From the NCBI GenBank assembly GCA_013388985.1, contig JACAEF010000029.1, positions 1 through 48,075 of the forward strand: 48,075 nt of DNA. Direction: 5' to 3'. The notes under the pieces were generated by a model that worked only from the letters and a program-made list of their open reading frames with translations, had not been told where the DNA came from and ran no database searches. The position numbers were made by a program, and so were the translations under genes. This stretch comes from Rhodocyclaceae bacterium. Lineage in GTDB: Bacteria > Pseudomonadota > Gammaproteobacteria > Burkholderiales > Rhodocyclaceae. Below, piece by piece: positions 1 through 9,956 of the stretch (the first letter of the stretch is position 1; every line of letters begins with the position of its first letter).

Positions 1-2
1 CG

Positions 3-455
3 CCATCGGCCCCGCCTGCCGCCACGCCGGCGGCCGCGCCGCAGCCGGCACCGGCTGCCGAAACGCCCGCCAGCGCCATCGACTGGGGCTGGCCCGCCAG
101 CGGCAAGCTGCTCGCCGGCTACAGCGACGGCAATGGCGGCACGCAGGAGATCAACCGCGGCATCGACATCGCCGGCAAGATCGGCGACCCGGTGCGCGCC
201 GTCGCACCCGGTAAGGTGATCTTCGTCGGCGTCTATCCAAAGCACGGCAATCTCGTCGTGCTGCTGCATGCCGACGGCTACAGCAGCGTTTATGCACACA
301 ACAGCCGCATCCTCGTCAAGGAGGGCCAGATGGTGAAACGGGGCGACAAGATCGCCGAACTGGGCGATTCCGACGCCGATCAGCCCAAACTGCATTTCGA
401 GCTGCGGCACAAAGGCAAGCCGCTCGATCCACTCAAGCTGCTGCCTGCGCGATGA
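3..455 (+). CDS. nlpD: NlpD-type LytM/M23 murein hydrolase activator, C-terminal part (5' end outside window)
   Basis: The reading frame is open from the first bases of the window, so the gene starts upstream. It begins with a Pro/Ala-rich linker (about the first 25 residues), followed by a LytM (peptidase M23) domain. The metal-site residues are degraded: the usual HxGxD motif reads NRGID and the usual HLHFE motif reads KLHFE. Family knowledge says such degenerate LytM proteins (NlpD, EnvC) activate amidases rather than cut murein themselves. The stop overlaps the rpoS start as ATGA, the classic nlpD-rpoS arrangement, and in other proteobacteria the main rpoS promoter lies inside nlpD. The lipoprotein signal and LysM domain expected for NlpD are not in the window. 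Confidence 0.9.
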   Translation, partial: PSAPPAATPAAAPQPAPAAETPASAIDWGWPASGKLLAGYSDGNGGTQEINRGIDIAGKIGDPVRAVAPGKVIFVGVYPKHGNLVVLLHADGYSSVYAHNSRILVKEGQMVKRGDKIAELGDSDADQPKLHFELRHKGKPLDPLKLLPAR

Positions 456-1414
456 CGGCCGCCGACGAGGAAAACGAAATCGACGGCCTCGTCTCGCCTG
501 CGGACGAGGCGGAGGCGAGACTCGAAGCCAGCCGCGAAGAGACCGGCGAGCTCGCCGGCGAGGATGGCTTTCTCGACGACGTCACGCAGCTGTATCTGAA
601 CGAGATCGGCGCCACGCCGCTGCTCACGCCGGAAGAGGAGCTCGTGCTCGCGCGCGCGGTGCGCGCCGGCGATTTCACCTCGCGGCAGAAGATGATCGAG
701 GCCAATCTGCGGCTGGTGGTCAGCATCGCCAAGCATTACCTGCATCGCGGCATTCCGCTCGACGACCTGATCGAGGAAGGCAACCTCGGCCTGATCCATG
801 CGCTGGAGAAATTCGACCCCGAGCGCGGCTTCCGCTTCTCGACCTACGCCACCTGGTGGATCCGCCAGAACATCGAGCGCGCGATCATGAACCAGTCGCG
901 CACCGTGCGCCTGCCGGTGCATGTGGTCAAGGAACTCAACGCGGTGCTGATGGCGCTGCGCAAGGTCGGCGCCGATCCGGAGCAGGCGGACGCCGAGCCG
1001 ACGCCGGTGTTGGAGAAAGTGGCCGGCCTGCTGCACAAGCCGGTCGACGAGATCCGCCGCCTCCTGCTGCTCAACGAGCGCACCGCCTCGCTCGACGCGC
1101 CGCTCGACATCGACCCGGATCTGTCGATCGCCTATGCGATCGCCGACGAAAACGCCGTCGATCCCGAGGCGATGGTCGAAGACGACGAGATCGCGCGGCA
1201 GATCGAGCGCTGGGTGAATGAACTGCCGGAACGCCACCGCTACGTCGTCGAGCGGCGCTACGGCCTGAACGACCGCGACGTTGCGACGCTGGAGGCGCTG
1301 GCCGGCGAGCTCGGCGTCACGCGCGAGCGCGTGCGCCAGCTGCAGATGGAGGCGCTCTCCCGCCTGCGCCAGCGCATGGCGCGCGACGGCGTCGGGGTGC
1401 AGTCATTGCTGTAG
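452..1414 (+). CDS. rpoS: RNA polymerase sigma factor RpoS (sigma-38)
   Basis: This 320-residue sigma-70 family protein is close to the usual RpoS length. Region 1.2 lies at about residues 41-75 ([12 protein letters not shown]). Region 2 spans about 80-155, with [12 protein letters not shown], the [13 protein letters not shown] core-binding stretch and the [10 protein letters not shown] part of region 2.4. Region 3 spans about 160-240. Region 4, with the helix-turn-helix [17 protein letters not shown], closes the protein. The ATG overlaps the nlpD stop, so translation is probably coupled. It directs the general stress and stationary-phase regulon. Its stop overlaps the convergent mltB stop by 12 nt. 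The identification rests on both sequence and neighbourhood. Confidence 0.96.
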   Translation: MTAADEENEIDGLVSPADEAEARLEASREETGELAGEDGFLDDVTQLYLNEIGATPLLTPEEELVLARAVRAGDFTSRQKMIEANLRLVVSIAKHYLHRGIPLDDLIEEGNLGLIHALEKFDPERGFRFSTYATWWIRQNIERAIMNQSRTVRLPVHVVKELNAVLMALRKVGADPEQADAEPTPVLEKVAGLLHKPVDEIRRLLLLNERTASLDAPLDIDPDLSIAYAIADENAVDPEAMVEDDEIARQIERWVNELPERHRYVVERRYGLNDRDVATLEALAGELGVTRERVRQLQMEALSRLRQRMARDGVGVQSLL

Positions 1415-2383
1415 GCGCAGATCCTTCAACGCCTGCGCAAACTGATACACCGCCATCGCGTAGAAGCTCGAACGGTTGTAGCGCGTGATGACGTAGAAAT
1501 TCCGGTAGCCGAGCCAGTATTCGGTCGGCGCTTCCGGCGTGACGAGGTCGATCAGCGCGGCGGGGGCGTCGGGCGCGTCGGCCGGAATCTCGATGCCGAA
1601 TTCCTCCATCTCCTTGGGCCGCCGTTGGGGCAGGATGCCCTCTGCGATGAGCGTACCGGGTGCCGTCCCGCCAGCGCCGACTTTCACCGCGACGGCTCCG
1701 CCGGTTTCCCAGCCGTGTTGCTTGAGGAAGTTGGCGACGCTGCCGATCGCGTCCTCGGCGCTGCCGGCGAGATCGATGCGCCCATCATTGTCGAAGTCGA
1801 CCGCAAAGCTGCGGATGCTGGAGGGCAAAAACTGCGGCAGGCCGATCGCGCCGGCATAGGAGCCGCGATAGCCGTCGGGCGCGCGGCCTTCGTCGCGGGC
1901 GAGGAGCAGCAGGGCTTCGAGCTCGCGGCGGAACAGCCCGGCGCGCGGCGGGTAGTCGAAAGCGAGCGTGGCCAGGGTATTGAAGGTGTCGAAGCGGCCC
2001 ATCTGCCGGCCGTAGATCGTCTCAATGCCGAGGATGGCGACGATGATCTCCGCCGGCACGCCGGTGAGCGCCTCGGCCCTCGCCAGCGTGGCTTCGTGGC
2101 GCCGCCAGAAGGCCAGGCCGGCGGCGAGGCGCTTTGGTTCGATGAAGCGCGCGCGATAGGTCTGCCACGAGCGGATGCGCGGATCGGCCGGCGGCGCGAT
2201 GGCCTTGAGTACCGCCGGGAGGGGGCGTGCCTTGGCGAACAGCACGGCCAGCCGTGTGGCATCGAGACCATGCTTTTCCTCCATCTCGGCGATGAAGGCC
2301 TGCACGTCCTCGCGAGCGGCATAGCTGCCGGCGTGCAGCTCGAACGAGAGCAGGATGAGCAGGGCGAAGATCAGGCGTTTCAT
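1403..2383 (-). CDS. mltB: Membrane-bound lytic murein transglycosylase B family protein
   Basis: This 326-residue protein has an N-terminal signal peptide (about residues 1-18) with no lipobox cysteine, so it is probably a soluble periplasmic or SltB-like form. The catalytic glutamate is E121 in the GIETIYGR motif. The substrate-groove segment [11 protein letters not shown] follows, and then the EF-hand-like loop [10 protein letters not shown] (about 196-205), as in E. coli MltB. It cleaves the MurNAc-GlcNAc bond to give 1,6-anhydro ends. The start at 2383 was chosen because it begins the signal peptide and overlaps the upstream transglutaminase stop (ATGA). Residues 234-243 ([10 protein letters not shown]) are encoded by a copy of the dispersed 25-bp repeat. 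Confidence 0.9.
   Translation of the reverse strand: MKRLIFALLILLSFELHAGSYAAREDVQAFIAEMEEKHGLDATRLAVLFAKARPLPAVLKAIAPPADPRIRSWQTYRARFIEPKRLAAGLAFWRRHEATLARAEALTGVPAEIIVAILGIETIYGRQMGRFDTFNTLATLAFDYPPRAGLFRRELEALLLLARDEGRAPDGYRGSYAGAIGLPQFLPSSIRSFAVDFDNDGRIDLAGSAEDAIGSVANFLKQHGWETGGAVAVKVGAGGTAPGTLIAEGILPQRRPKEMEEFGIEIPADAPDAPAALIDLVTPEAPTEYWLGYRNFYVITRYNRSSFYAMAVYQFAQALKDLRLQQ
1661..1685 (+). repeat. Dispersed 25-bp repeat, copy 1 (within mltB, antisense)
   Basis: This is a full match to the repeat shared by 11 sites in this window: TGCCGT, three variable bases, GCCAGCGCCGA, one variable base, TTTC. It is read antisense by mltB, where it encodes KVGAGGTA. Confidence 0.85.
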
Positions 2384-4335
2384 GGTTTGAAATGGGCGAC
2401 GCGCCGGCGCAGCGCGGCGAGCGCATCGGGGGCAGCGTGGCCGTAGCGTAAGCTCGCATAGAGCGCGGCGATGGCGCGAATATCGTCCGCCGCGCCCGGC
2501 AATTCCTTCGCCACGCGATGGGCATAATCCTGCGGGCCTTCCCAAGGCTGGCGCGGCAGCCCGCGTTTGGCCAGCCGGCGGGTGAAGCGCCGCCATTGCC
2601 GCTCTTCCGGGTCGAGGCGCGGGCGGCGCCAGAACATCGCCGCCGAGAGGACGAGCAGCACGAGGCCGCTCAGTCCCGCAAGCCAGACGGTCATCCGGCG
2701 CCAGTCGGGTGAGTTCATGCCGAGCCGGGCGAGCAGTGCGCGCTGGCGCTCCGGATCGAAGCCGAGCACCCACTGGTTCCAGCGGTTGTTGATCGCCCAC
2801 CACTGATAGCGCAGCGCGCGCAGACAGTCGAAGCCGGGCCGCGCGAACAGCGGCAGCGGCTCGCCCTCGGGCAGCGCGGCGGCGAGATCCGCCTCGATGC
2901 GCGCGGGCGCGGCGACCGCGGTGGGATCGACGCGCAGCCAGCCGCGGCCGTCGAGCCAGACCTCGGCCCAGGCGTGCGCGTCGGACTGGCGGATCACCCA
3001 GCTGCCATCGACAGGATTCTTCTCGCCGCCCTGGTAGCCGGTGACGACGCGCGCCGGCACCCCGGCGGCCCGCATCAGCACGACGAAGGCGGCGGCGAAG
3101 TGCTCGCAGAAGCCGCGCTTCGTGTCGAAGAGGAATTCGTCGGCGACATGCTCGCCGGTGAGCGGTGGGCGCAGCGTGTAGGTGAGCCGCTGCGCCTGCA
3201 AAAAGGCGATCGCGCGCTCGACGCGCTCGGCGGGGTTGCCGAGTGCCGTCCAGCCAGCGCCGAGTTTCACCGTGCGCGGATTCATGCCGGCCGGCAGTTG
3301 CAAGGCGGCGGCGAGCACGGCCGGGGCTTCGGCGGCGAAGCCCACCTGCGGGTACGAGGTCAATGTGTAACGCCGCCGTTCGCGCACCGGTTTTCTCGCA
3401 TGGAGCTGGAAGTCGGAGGTGAAGAAAGCGTCGGGCGGCAGCGTCTCGGGCAGTTCGAGCGCGAACAGCCAGGGCTTGTTGTGCGCTTCGAGCGTGATCG
3501 TGTAAGCATAAGCCGGGCTGCCCGGCAGCGGTGCGTAGGGCGGCGCGTCGAGGCGGCGTGTATCACCGGGTCGCCAGAGGCGGCCGTCGAGCCGGGTGAG
3601 CACCGGGCCACGCCAATACATCGCGCGCTTCGGCGGCGCCTCGCCATCGAAGACGACGCGAAAGGCGATCGCGTCGGATTGCGCCAGACTCTGGATCGTG
3701 CCGGGCGCCATGCTGTCGGAGAGGCCCGTCAGCCCGGCGTAGGCGTCGCGCGGCAGGCCCCACAGCGGGCCCTGCACGCGCGGAAAGAGCAGGAAGAGGA
3801 TCAGCAGGAAGGGCGTCGCCTGCGCGAGCATTCTGCCGGTCAGCCGCAATAGCGCGGCCGGGTGGCCTTCGGCATCGGCGAGGCTCGCCAGCGCGGCGGT
3901 GGCCACCAGCACGGTCGCGATCATCGTCGCCGCGATCGGGATCGACTGGTCTTCGAAGAACTGCGCGAGCGTCAGGAAATAGGCGAGCAGCACGATCGTG
4001 AATCCATCACGCGCCGCGCGCGCCTCCAATTGCTTGAGGGCCATGAACACCACGAGCAGCGCGACGCCCGCCTGCTGGCCGAACAGCGTGCGATAGTGGA
4101 GGAACACCCCGGCGGTGGCGGCCAGCGTGACGGTGATCAGCAGCCCGCGCGGCGGCAGGGGCAGGCGCCGCCAGGCGAGCAGCGTGCGCCACAGGAACGC
4201 GCCGGCCGCGACGACCGTGAGCCAGGTCGGCACCTGGGATGCGAGCGGCGCGGTGGCCATCAGGCCGGTCGCCAGCAGCCAGACGGTCTGGGCCGGCGTC
4301 AGCGGCTGAGGCGGGGGATCAGGCTTCTTCGCCAT
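2380..4335 (-). CDS. TgpA-like membrane transglutaminase (DUF3488 - transglutaminase core - DUF4129)
   Basis: This 651-residue protein starts with five or six membrane helices (about residues 15-190). A long periplasmic segment carries a transglutaminase-like core: the cysteine C410 in KRGFCEHFA, the histidine H454 in SDAHAWAEVW and the aspartate D470 in WLRVDPT form the expected triad. One further helix (about 550-567) and a cytoplasmic DUF4129-like tail follow. Pseudomonas TgpA is the best-known relative. The substrate is unknown. It lies in a moxR-DUF58-tgpA operon, a widespread trio, and overlaps both neighbours by a few bases. Residues 357-366 are encoded by a repeat copy. The family assignment is firm; the physiological role is not. 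Confidence 0.9.
   Translation of the reverse strand: MAKKPDPPPQPLTPAQTVWLLATGLMATAPLASQVPTWLTVVAAGAFLWRTLLAWRRLPLPPRGLLITVTLAATAGVFLHYRTLFGQQAGVALLVVFMALKQLEARAARDGFTIVLLAYFLTLAQFFEDQSIPIAATMIATVLVATAALASLADAEGHPAALLRLTGRMLAQATPFLLILFLLFPRVQGPLWGLPRDAYAGLTGLSDSMAPGTIQSLAQSDAIAFRVVFDGEAPPKRAMYWRGPVLTRLDGRLWRPGDTRRLDAPPYAPLPGSPAYAYTITLEAHNKPWLFALELPETLPPDAFFTSDFQLHARKPVRERRRYTLTSYPQVGFAAEAPAVLAAALQLPAGMNPRTVKLGAGWTALGNPAERVERAIAFLQAQRLTYTLRPPLTGEHVADEFLFDTKRGFCEHFAAAFVVLMRAAGVPARVVTGYQGGEKNPVDGSWVIRQSDAHAWAEVWLDGRGWLRVDPTAVAAPARIEADLAAALPEGEPLPLFARPGFDCLRALRYQWWAINNRWNQWVLGFDPERQRALLARLGMNSPDWRRMTVWLAGLSGLVLLVLSAAMFWRRPRLDPEERQWRRFTRRLAKRGLPRQPWEGPQDYAHRVAKELPGAADDIRAIAALYASLRYGHAAPDALAALRRRVAHFKP
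3244..3268 (+). repeat. Dispersed 25-bp repeat, copy 2 (within the transglutaminase gene, antisense)
   Basis: It matches the shared repeat in all fixed positions (TGCCGT start, GCCAGCGCCGA core, TTTC end). The host gene reads it antisense as KLGAGWTA, just before the catalytic core. Confidence 0.85.
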
Positions 4336-5298
4336 ACAGCGCCAGGGCTTTCAGACAGACGTGGCGATGGGCATCGCCATGCGCCTGGGGGATTTCCTTG
4401 CCCGGCAGGCGCAGGCCATACGAGAGGCCCGCCGCTTCCGCGTCGATCACCCAGCGGGCGAGGATCGACAGCCGAGTGTCGACATCGAGCGCCGCGGGCG
4501 TGAGCGCCCAGTCGAGCCACAGCGCCTGCGCCGCGGTGCCTGCGAACTGCTTGGTCTGCAAGGGCGCTTCCGGCCCCAGCCGCGCGGCGCTCTTCCAGGC
4601 GACGTGATGCGGCGGGTCGCCCGGCTGGTGGCGCTTCAAGCCGGCGAAATCCTCGTCGCCGGAATCGCCCGCCAGCCGCCCGCTTTGCACGCCCGCGAAA
4701 GTCGGCGCTGGCGGAGCGGCACGGGCGGGACACGGGTAGACCAGACAGCGCGAAGCGGGGGCGGCATAGGCCCAGCAACGCACGAGACCCAAAGGCCAGA
4801 CCGTCTCGATCGTCAGGCGCGGCATCGCCAGCCAGCCGCGCCGGGGCGCCGGCAGCGGCAGCAGGGCGTGGGCGCTGCCCTGCGGCGGCACATCGACGAC
4901 GGCGACCGGCTGGCCGGGAAAGAACAGCCGGATCAGGCGGCGTTCGTGCTCTGCGGCGTTGTTTAGCAGCAGTGGAAAGCGCGCCGTCTCGCCGGCGAAG
5001 ACCGGCGCGGGCGCGCCGACGGTGAGCGAGAGGCCGACGAGGTTGCGGAAGGTGTGCAGGATCGTGACGAGACCCAGGCCCCCGAGCAGGAACACCAGCG
5101 CGTGGCCGAGTGAGAGGTTGTAGTTGATCGCGCCGATCAGTAGCACCAGGAGCGAGAGGGCGAACAGCAGCCCGGCGCGCGTCGGCAGCACATAGACGCG
5201 CCGCTGCGCGAGCACGACCGGCGTCGCCTCGGGCGGACGGGTGCGCAGCGCCCAGGCGGCGAAACGCTCAAACAGCGACCGGCGCAGGGCCCGGATCA

Positions 5299-5299
<1 letters not shown>
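4319..5299 (-). CDS. DUF58 family protein
   Basis: This 326-residue protein has two N-terminal membrane helices (about residues 43-80) and the DUF58 signature DEFAGLKRHQPGD followed by VAWKSAARLG. Family members are almost always coded next to a MoxR AAA+ ATPase and often next to a TgpA-like transglutaminase, as here. They are thought to be adaptor or substrate-binding partners of MoxR chaperones, but a biochemical role is not settled. The start at 5299 shares a base with the moxR stop, and the stop lies inside the start of the transglutaminase gene, so the three are surely cotranscribed. A repeat copy encodes part of a variable loop (about residues 193-201). Confidence 0.9.
4697..4721 (-). 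repeat. Dispersed 25-bp repeat, copy 3 (within DUF58 gene, sense)
   Basis: This minus-strand copy begins TGCCGC (one mismatch) and has the GCCAGCGCCGA core and the TTTC end. The gene reads it in the sense direction as PPAPTF in a loop before the DUF58 signature. Confidence 0.8.
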
Positions 5300-6219
<920 letters not shown>

Positions 6220-6295
6220 GCGATACAATCCAGCAAACGCGCCATAATGACGCTGCCGAGATTGTAAGCGAAGCCGCCGAAGAAACTCCTCCGCC

Positions 6296-7219
6296 ATGCC
6301 GATCGCCTTCATCACCCATCGCGAGTGCCTGCTGCACGACATGGGCGCCCATCATCCCGAATGTCCCGACCGGCTCGGCGCCATCCAGGATCGGCTGATC
6401 GCGTCGGGGCTCGACATGTATCTGAACTATTACGACGCGCCGCTCGTCACCCGTGAGCAGCTCATGCGCGCGCATCCGGCGGAATACATCGACTTCATCC
6501 ATGCCAGCGCGCCCGAGCGGGGCATCCACCATCTCGATCCCGACACGGCGATGTCGCCTGGCACGTTGCAGGCGGCGCTGCGCGCCGCGGGCGCCGGCGT
6601 GCTGGCCACCGATCTGGTGATGAAAGGCGAAGTGCGGGCCGCGTTCTGCGCGGTGCGGCCGCCCGGCCATCATGCCGAGCGCGCGAAGCCGATGGGCTTT
6701 TGCTTCTTCAACAACATCGCCATCGCGGCGCGCCATGCGCTCGACCACTGGGGGCTCGCGCGTGTCGCGGTCGTCGATTTCGACGTCCATCACGGCAACG
6801 GCACCGAGGACATCCTTGCCAATGACATGCGCACGCTGATGGTCAGCATGTTCCAGCATCCGTTCTATCCCTACTGTGGCACCGAGAATCCCGCCCCCAA
6901 CATGTGCAACATCCCGGTGAAGGCCGGGCTGCGCGGCGACGGATTCCGCGAGATGGTGACGGAAAAGTGGCTGCCGCGGCTCACCGAATTCGCGCCCGAG
7001 CTGATCTTCGTCTCCGCCGGCTTCGACGCGCACTACGAAGACGACATGGCCTCGCTGGGCCTGGTCGAATCCGATTACGCCTGGGTGACCGAGCAGCTCC
7101 TCGAGGTCGCGCGCCAGAGCGCGCAGGGCCGCATCGTCTCGATGCTCGAAGGCGGCTATGCGCTCTCGGCGCTGGCCCGGAGCGTCTCGGCGCACATCAA
7201 GGCACTGGCTGAAATCTAA
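6296..7219 (+). CDS. Histone deacetylase / acetoin utilization family deacetylase
   Basis: This 307-residue protein has the full zinc-dependent arginase/deacetylase fold motifs. These are the HPECPDR start, RPPGHHAE with the catalytic His pair, GFCFFNNIA, the metal ligands in [28 protein letters not shown], and the GGY motif near the end. Bacterial members deacetylate small acetylated amines or protein lysines; the substrate here cannot be told. It is divergent from moxR across a 76-bp spacer and is followed after 22 bp by dapA, so the two may be cotranscribed. Confidence 0.92.
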   Translation: MPIAFITHRECLLHDMGAHHPECPDRLGAIQDRLIASGLDMYLNYYDAPLVTREQLMRAHPAEYIDFIHASAPERGIHHLDPDTAMSPGTLQAALRAAGAGVLATDLVMKGEVRAAFCAVRPPGHHAERAKPMGFCFFNNIAIAARHALDHWGLARVAVVDFDVHHGNGTEDILANDMRTLMVSMFQHPFYPYCGTENPAPNMCNIPVKAGLRGDGFREMVTEKWLPRLTEFAPELIFVSAGFDAHYEDDMASLGLVESDYAWVTEQLLEVARQSAQGRIVSMLEGGYALSALARSVSAHIKALAEI

Positions 7220-7241
7220 CCCGCGTTCCCACACACCCATC

Positions 7242-8120
7242 ATGATTCGAGGCTCCATACCCGCGATCGTCACCCCCATGCAGGAGGACGGCTCGCTCGA
7301 CCTGCCGGCGCTCCGGCGCCTGCTCGACTGGCACATCGAGGAAGGTTCCGACGCCATCGTCGTCGTCGGCACCACCGGCGAGTCGCCGACCGTCGACATG
7401 GCGGAACACTGCACGCTGATCCGTGAATCCGTCGCGCACGTCGCCGGTCGCATCCCGGTGATCGCCGGCACCGGCGCGAACTCGACCGCCGAGGCGATCG
7501 AGCTCGCGCAGTGCGCGAAGGCCGCCGGCGCCAGCGCGCATCTGTCCGTCGTGCCCTACTACAACAAGCCGACCCAGGAAGGGCTCTACCAGCACTTCAA
7601 GGCGATCGCCGAGGAAGTCGATCTGCCGCTGATCCTCTACAACGTGCCGGGACGCACCGTCGCGGATCTGGCCAACGACACCACCCTGCGCCTCGCCCAG
7701 GTGCCGGGCATCGTCGGCATCAAGGACGCCACCGGCAACCTCGAGCGCGGCATCGACCTGATCAAGCGCGCGCCGCCGGGCTTCGCGATCTACAGCGGCG
7801 ACGATGCGACCGGCTTGGCGCTGGTGCTGATGGGCGGACATGGCATCATCACCGTGACCGGCAACGTCGCGCCGCGGCTGATGCACGAGATGGTCGCCGC
7901 GGGCCTCGCCGGCGACGTGAAGACGGCGCGCGAGATCAACATGAAACTGATGGGCCTGCACAAGCAGCTGTTCTGCGAAGCCAATCCGATCCCGGTCAAA
8001 TGGGCCTGCGCACGCATGGGGCTGATCCAGGATGCGCTGCGCCTGCCGCTCACCACGCTATCGCCCGAATATCACGCCCGGGTGCGCGCCGCGCTGCATG
8101 ATGCCGGCATCGACGTCTGA
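7242..8120 (+). CDS. dapA: 4-hydroxy-tetrahydrodipicolinate synthase
   Basis: DapA condenses pyruvate with aspartate semialdehyde, the first committed step of lysine and meso-diaminopimelate synthesis. The 292-residue protein shows GTTGESPT (substrate-binding loop), the active-site tyrosine in [10 protein letters not shown] and the Schiff-base lysine in [11 protein letters not shown], in the right order and spacing. The start at 7242 gives the family-typical N-terminus ([13 protein letters not shown]); an in-frame extension to 7158 lies within the deacetylase gene. bamC follows after 2 bp, the usual dapA-bamC pairing in proteobacteria. Confidence 0.96.
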   Translation: MIRGSIPAIVTPMQEDGSLDLPALRRLLDWHIEEGSDAIVVVGTTGESPTVDMAEHCTLIRESVAHVAGRIPVIAGTGANSTAEAIELAQCAKAAGASAHLSVVPYYNKPTQEGLYQHFKAIAEEVDLPLILYNVPGRTVADLANDTTLRLAQVPGIVGIKDATGNLERGIDLIKRAPPGFAIYSGDDATGLALVLMGGHGIITVTGNVAPRLMHEMVAAGLAGDVKTAREINMKLMGLHKQLFCEANPIPVKWACARMGLIQDALRLPLTTLSPEYHARVRAALHDAGIDV

Positions 8121-8122
8121 CC

Positions 8123-9280
8123 ATGAGCATGAACCCTAACCTGTTGCGCATCGCCGGCACGCTCGTCAGCGTTGCCTTCCTGTCCGCCTGCAGCGGCAAC
8201 ATCCTGCCCGAATCGAAGAAGATCGAATACAAGTCGGCGGGCAAGCTGCCCTCGCTCGAAGTGCCGCCCGATCTGACCCAGCCTTCGCGCGACGACCGCT
8301 ACGCCGTGCCGGACATCACGCCGAAGGGCAGCGCCACCTATTCCGAATATGCCAGCGAACGCAAGGGCGGCACCACCACCGCGGCGGCGACGCCGGTGCT
8401 GCCGAACGCCGAGAAGATGCGCATCGAGCGCGCCGGCTCGCAGCGCTGGCTGGTGGTGGCCGGCACGCCCGAGCAGCTGTGGCCGCAGATCAAGGAATTC
8501 TGGCAGGAACTGGGCTTCATCATCGATCTCGAACTGCCCGAGGCCGGCGTGATGGAAACCGACTGGGCCGAGAACCGCGCCAAGATTCCGCAGGACATCA
8601 TCCGCTCGACGATCGGCAAGGTGTTCGACAGTCTTTATTCGACACCCGAGCGCGACAAGTTCCGCACCCGCATCGAGAAAGGCACCGAGCCGGGCACCGT
8701 CGAGATCTACATCAGCCATCGCGGCATGTATGAGGTCTATGTCACCGAAGGCAAGGATCAGACCCGCTGGCAGCCGCGCCCGCCCGATCCCGAGCTCGAA
8801 GCCGAGATGCTGCGCCGCCTGATGGTGCGCCTTGGCGTCGAGGAAACGCGCGCCAAGACGCTGATGGCCGCCGACAAGGCGCCGGAACGCGCCAAGCTGG
8901 CACGCGCCCCGGACGGCACCGGCACGCTGCTGATCGAGGAACCCTTCGACCGCGCCTGGCGGCGTGTCGGCCTGGCGCTCGACCGCGTCGGCTTCACCGT
9001 CGAGGACCGCGACCGCAGCCAGGGCCTCTATTACGTGCGCTACATCGATCCGGAAGCCGACCCCAAGAAGAAGGGCGAGGGCGAAGGCTGGCTCTCCAAG
9101 CTCAATCCGCTGAACCTGTTCAAGAGCAAGCCCGAGGTCGATCCGAAGCAGCAATACCGCATCCACGTGCAGGGCAACGGCCCGGAAAGCAACGTGCGCG
9201 TGCTGACCCGCGAAGGCGGCGCCGACAATTCGGAAACGGCGAAGAAGATCCTCGGCCTGCTCTTCGATCAGTTGAAGTGA
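8123..9280 (+). CDS. bamC: Outer membrane protein assembly factor BamC (lipoprotein)
   Basis: This 385-residue lipoprotein has a signal peptide ending in the lipobox LSAC, with the lipidated cysteine at about residue 23. The N-terminal conserved stretch (LPSLEVPPDL) is the part that contacts BamD in E. coli. Two helix-grip domains follow (about 110-220 and 265-380). It belongs to the BAM complex that folds outer-membrane beta-barrels; bamA lies further on in this window. An alternative ATG two codons downstream (8129) is equally possible. Genes of this type are normally followed directly by an MBL-fold gene, but here a toxin-antitoxin module lies between. Confidence 0.9.
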   Translation: MSMNPNLLRIAGTLVSVAFLSACSGNILPESKKIEYKSAGKLPSLEVPPDLTQPSRDDRYAVPDITPKGSATYSEYASERKGGTTTAAATPVLPNAEKMRIERAGSQRWLVVAGTPEQLWPQIKEFWQELGFIIDLELPEAGVMETDWAENRAKIPQDIIRSTIGKVFDSLYSTPERDKFRTRIEKGTEPGTVEIYISHRGMYEVYVTEGKDQTRWQPRPPDPELEAEMLRRLMVRLGVEETRAKTLMAADKAPERAKLARAPDGTGTLLIEEPFDRAWRRVGLALDRVGFTVEDRDRSQGLYYVRYIDPEADPKKKGEGEGWLSKLNPLNLFKSKPEVDPKQQYRIHVQGNGPESNVRVLTREGGADNSETAKKILGLLFDQLK

Positions 9281-9307
9281 TCCTGCCCCTTCAGCAAGAC
9301 TCGATTG

Positions 9308-9336
9308 CCGATACTGACGCCATGCGTTAGTATCGG
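9308..9336. promoter_or_regulatory. Palindromic operator of the higBA module
   Basis: A 29-bp near-perfect inverted repeat has arms CCGATACT and AGTATCGG plus inner ACGC/GCGT matches. It lies between bamC and higB and ends 5 bp before the preferred higB ATG. HigA antitoxins repress their own operon by binding such palindromes, so this is the likely autoregulatory site. Confidence 0.75.
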
Positions 9337-9341
9337 TGACC

Positions 9342-9620
9342 ATGATCCGGTCGTTCAATTGCGCCGAGACCGAGAAATTGTTCTGCGGCCAGCGCTCGCG
9401 GCGTTTTGCCAATATCGCCGCGGTGGCGATGCGCAAGCTGCAAATGATCGATGCGGCGGCGTCGCTGGAGTTCTTGCGCGTGCCGCCGCAAAACCGCCTG
9501 GAGCAATTGAAAGGCGACCGCAAAGGACAATGGAGCATCCGGATCAACGACCAATTCCGGGTTTGTTTCGAATGGCGCGACGGACATGCCTGGCGCGTCG
9601 AAATCGTCGATTACCACTGA
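9342..9620 (+). CDS. higB: HigB/RelE-type plasmid maintenance toxin
   Basis: The 92-residue basic protein has the HigB (RelE/ParE superfamily) pattern: an N-terminal MIRSF strand, a helix rich in Arg/Lys (GQRSRRFANI), the conserved RLEQLKGDRKGQWSIRINDQFRVCFEW core and a C-terminal VEIVDYH. Family members are mRNA interferases that act on the ribosome. The toxin gene precedes the antitoxin, as usual for higBA. A GTG at 9336 is an alternative start; I chose the ATG because it gives the common MIRSF start. Confidence 0.9.
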   Translation: MIRSFNCAETEKLFCGQRSRRFANIAAVAMRKLQMIDAAASLEFLRVPPQNRLEQLKGDRKGQWSIRINDQFRVCFEWRDGHAWRVEIVDYH

Positions 9621-9632
9621 GGAAGGAGCATC

Positions 9633-9938
9633 ATGCCGCGCAAGATTCCTATGGCCACGCCTGGTGAAATCCTGCTCCACGAATTTCTTGAGCCGATGGG
9701 CATCACGCAATATCGGCTCGCCAAGGAAATCGGGGTTTCGCAGCGCCGCATCGGCGAGATCGTCTCCGGCCAGCGTGCCATCACTGCGGATACGGCGCTG
9801 CGGCTGGCCGCGTTTTTCGGTACCGATGCGCAGAGCTGGCTCAACCTGCAAAGCCGATACGATATGGAAAAGGCGCGTGAGGCGATGGAGGAGGTGCTGG
9901 CAAAAATTCGGCGCTGGGATGAAAGTGCCGTCCACTGA
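9633..9938 (+). CDS. higA: HigA antitoxin, XRE family DNA-binding protein
   Basis: This 101-residue protein begins with the HigA signature PGEILLHEFLEPMGIT and has a helix-turn-helix (YRLAKEIGVSQRRIGEIVSGQRAIT) followed by the DTALRLAAFFGT helix. It should neutralise HigB and repress the operon through the palindrome at 9308-9336. It lies 12 bp downstream of higB. A short stretch at 9903-9915 near its 3' end resembles half of the dispersed repeat but is too degraded to count as a copy. Confidence 0.93.
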   Translation: MPRKIPMATPGEILLHEFLEPMGITQYRLAKEIGVSQRRIGEIVSGQRAITADTALRLAAFFGTDAQSWLNLQSRYDMEKAREAMEEVLAKIRRWDESAVH

Positions 9939-9956
9939 ACCCGTCGTCCGCGCCAG

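Noticed and set aside
6220-7471. Minus-strand frame running into the DUF58 region (a 1050-codon fusion)
   Set aside because: The upstream parts are antisense to the deacetylase, dapA and moxR genes, and the DUF58 start at 5299 is well defined.
9903-9932. Partial repeat at the 3' end of higA
   Set aside because: Only the TCGGCGCTGG half matches, and a GTGCCGTCC word follows in the other orientation. It may be a decayed or rearranged copy but falls below the level of the other eleven.
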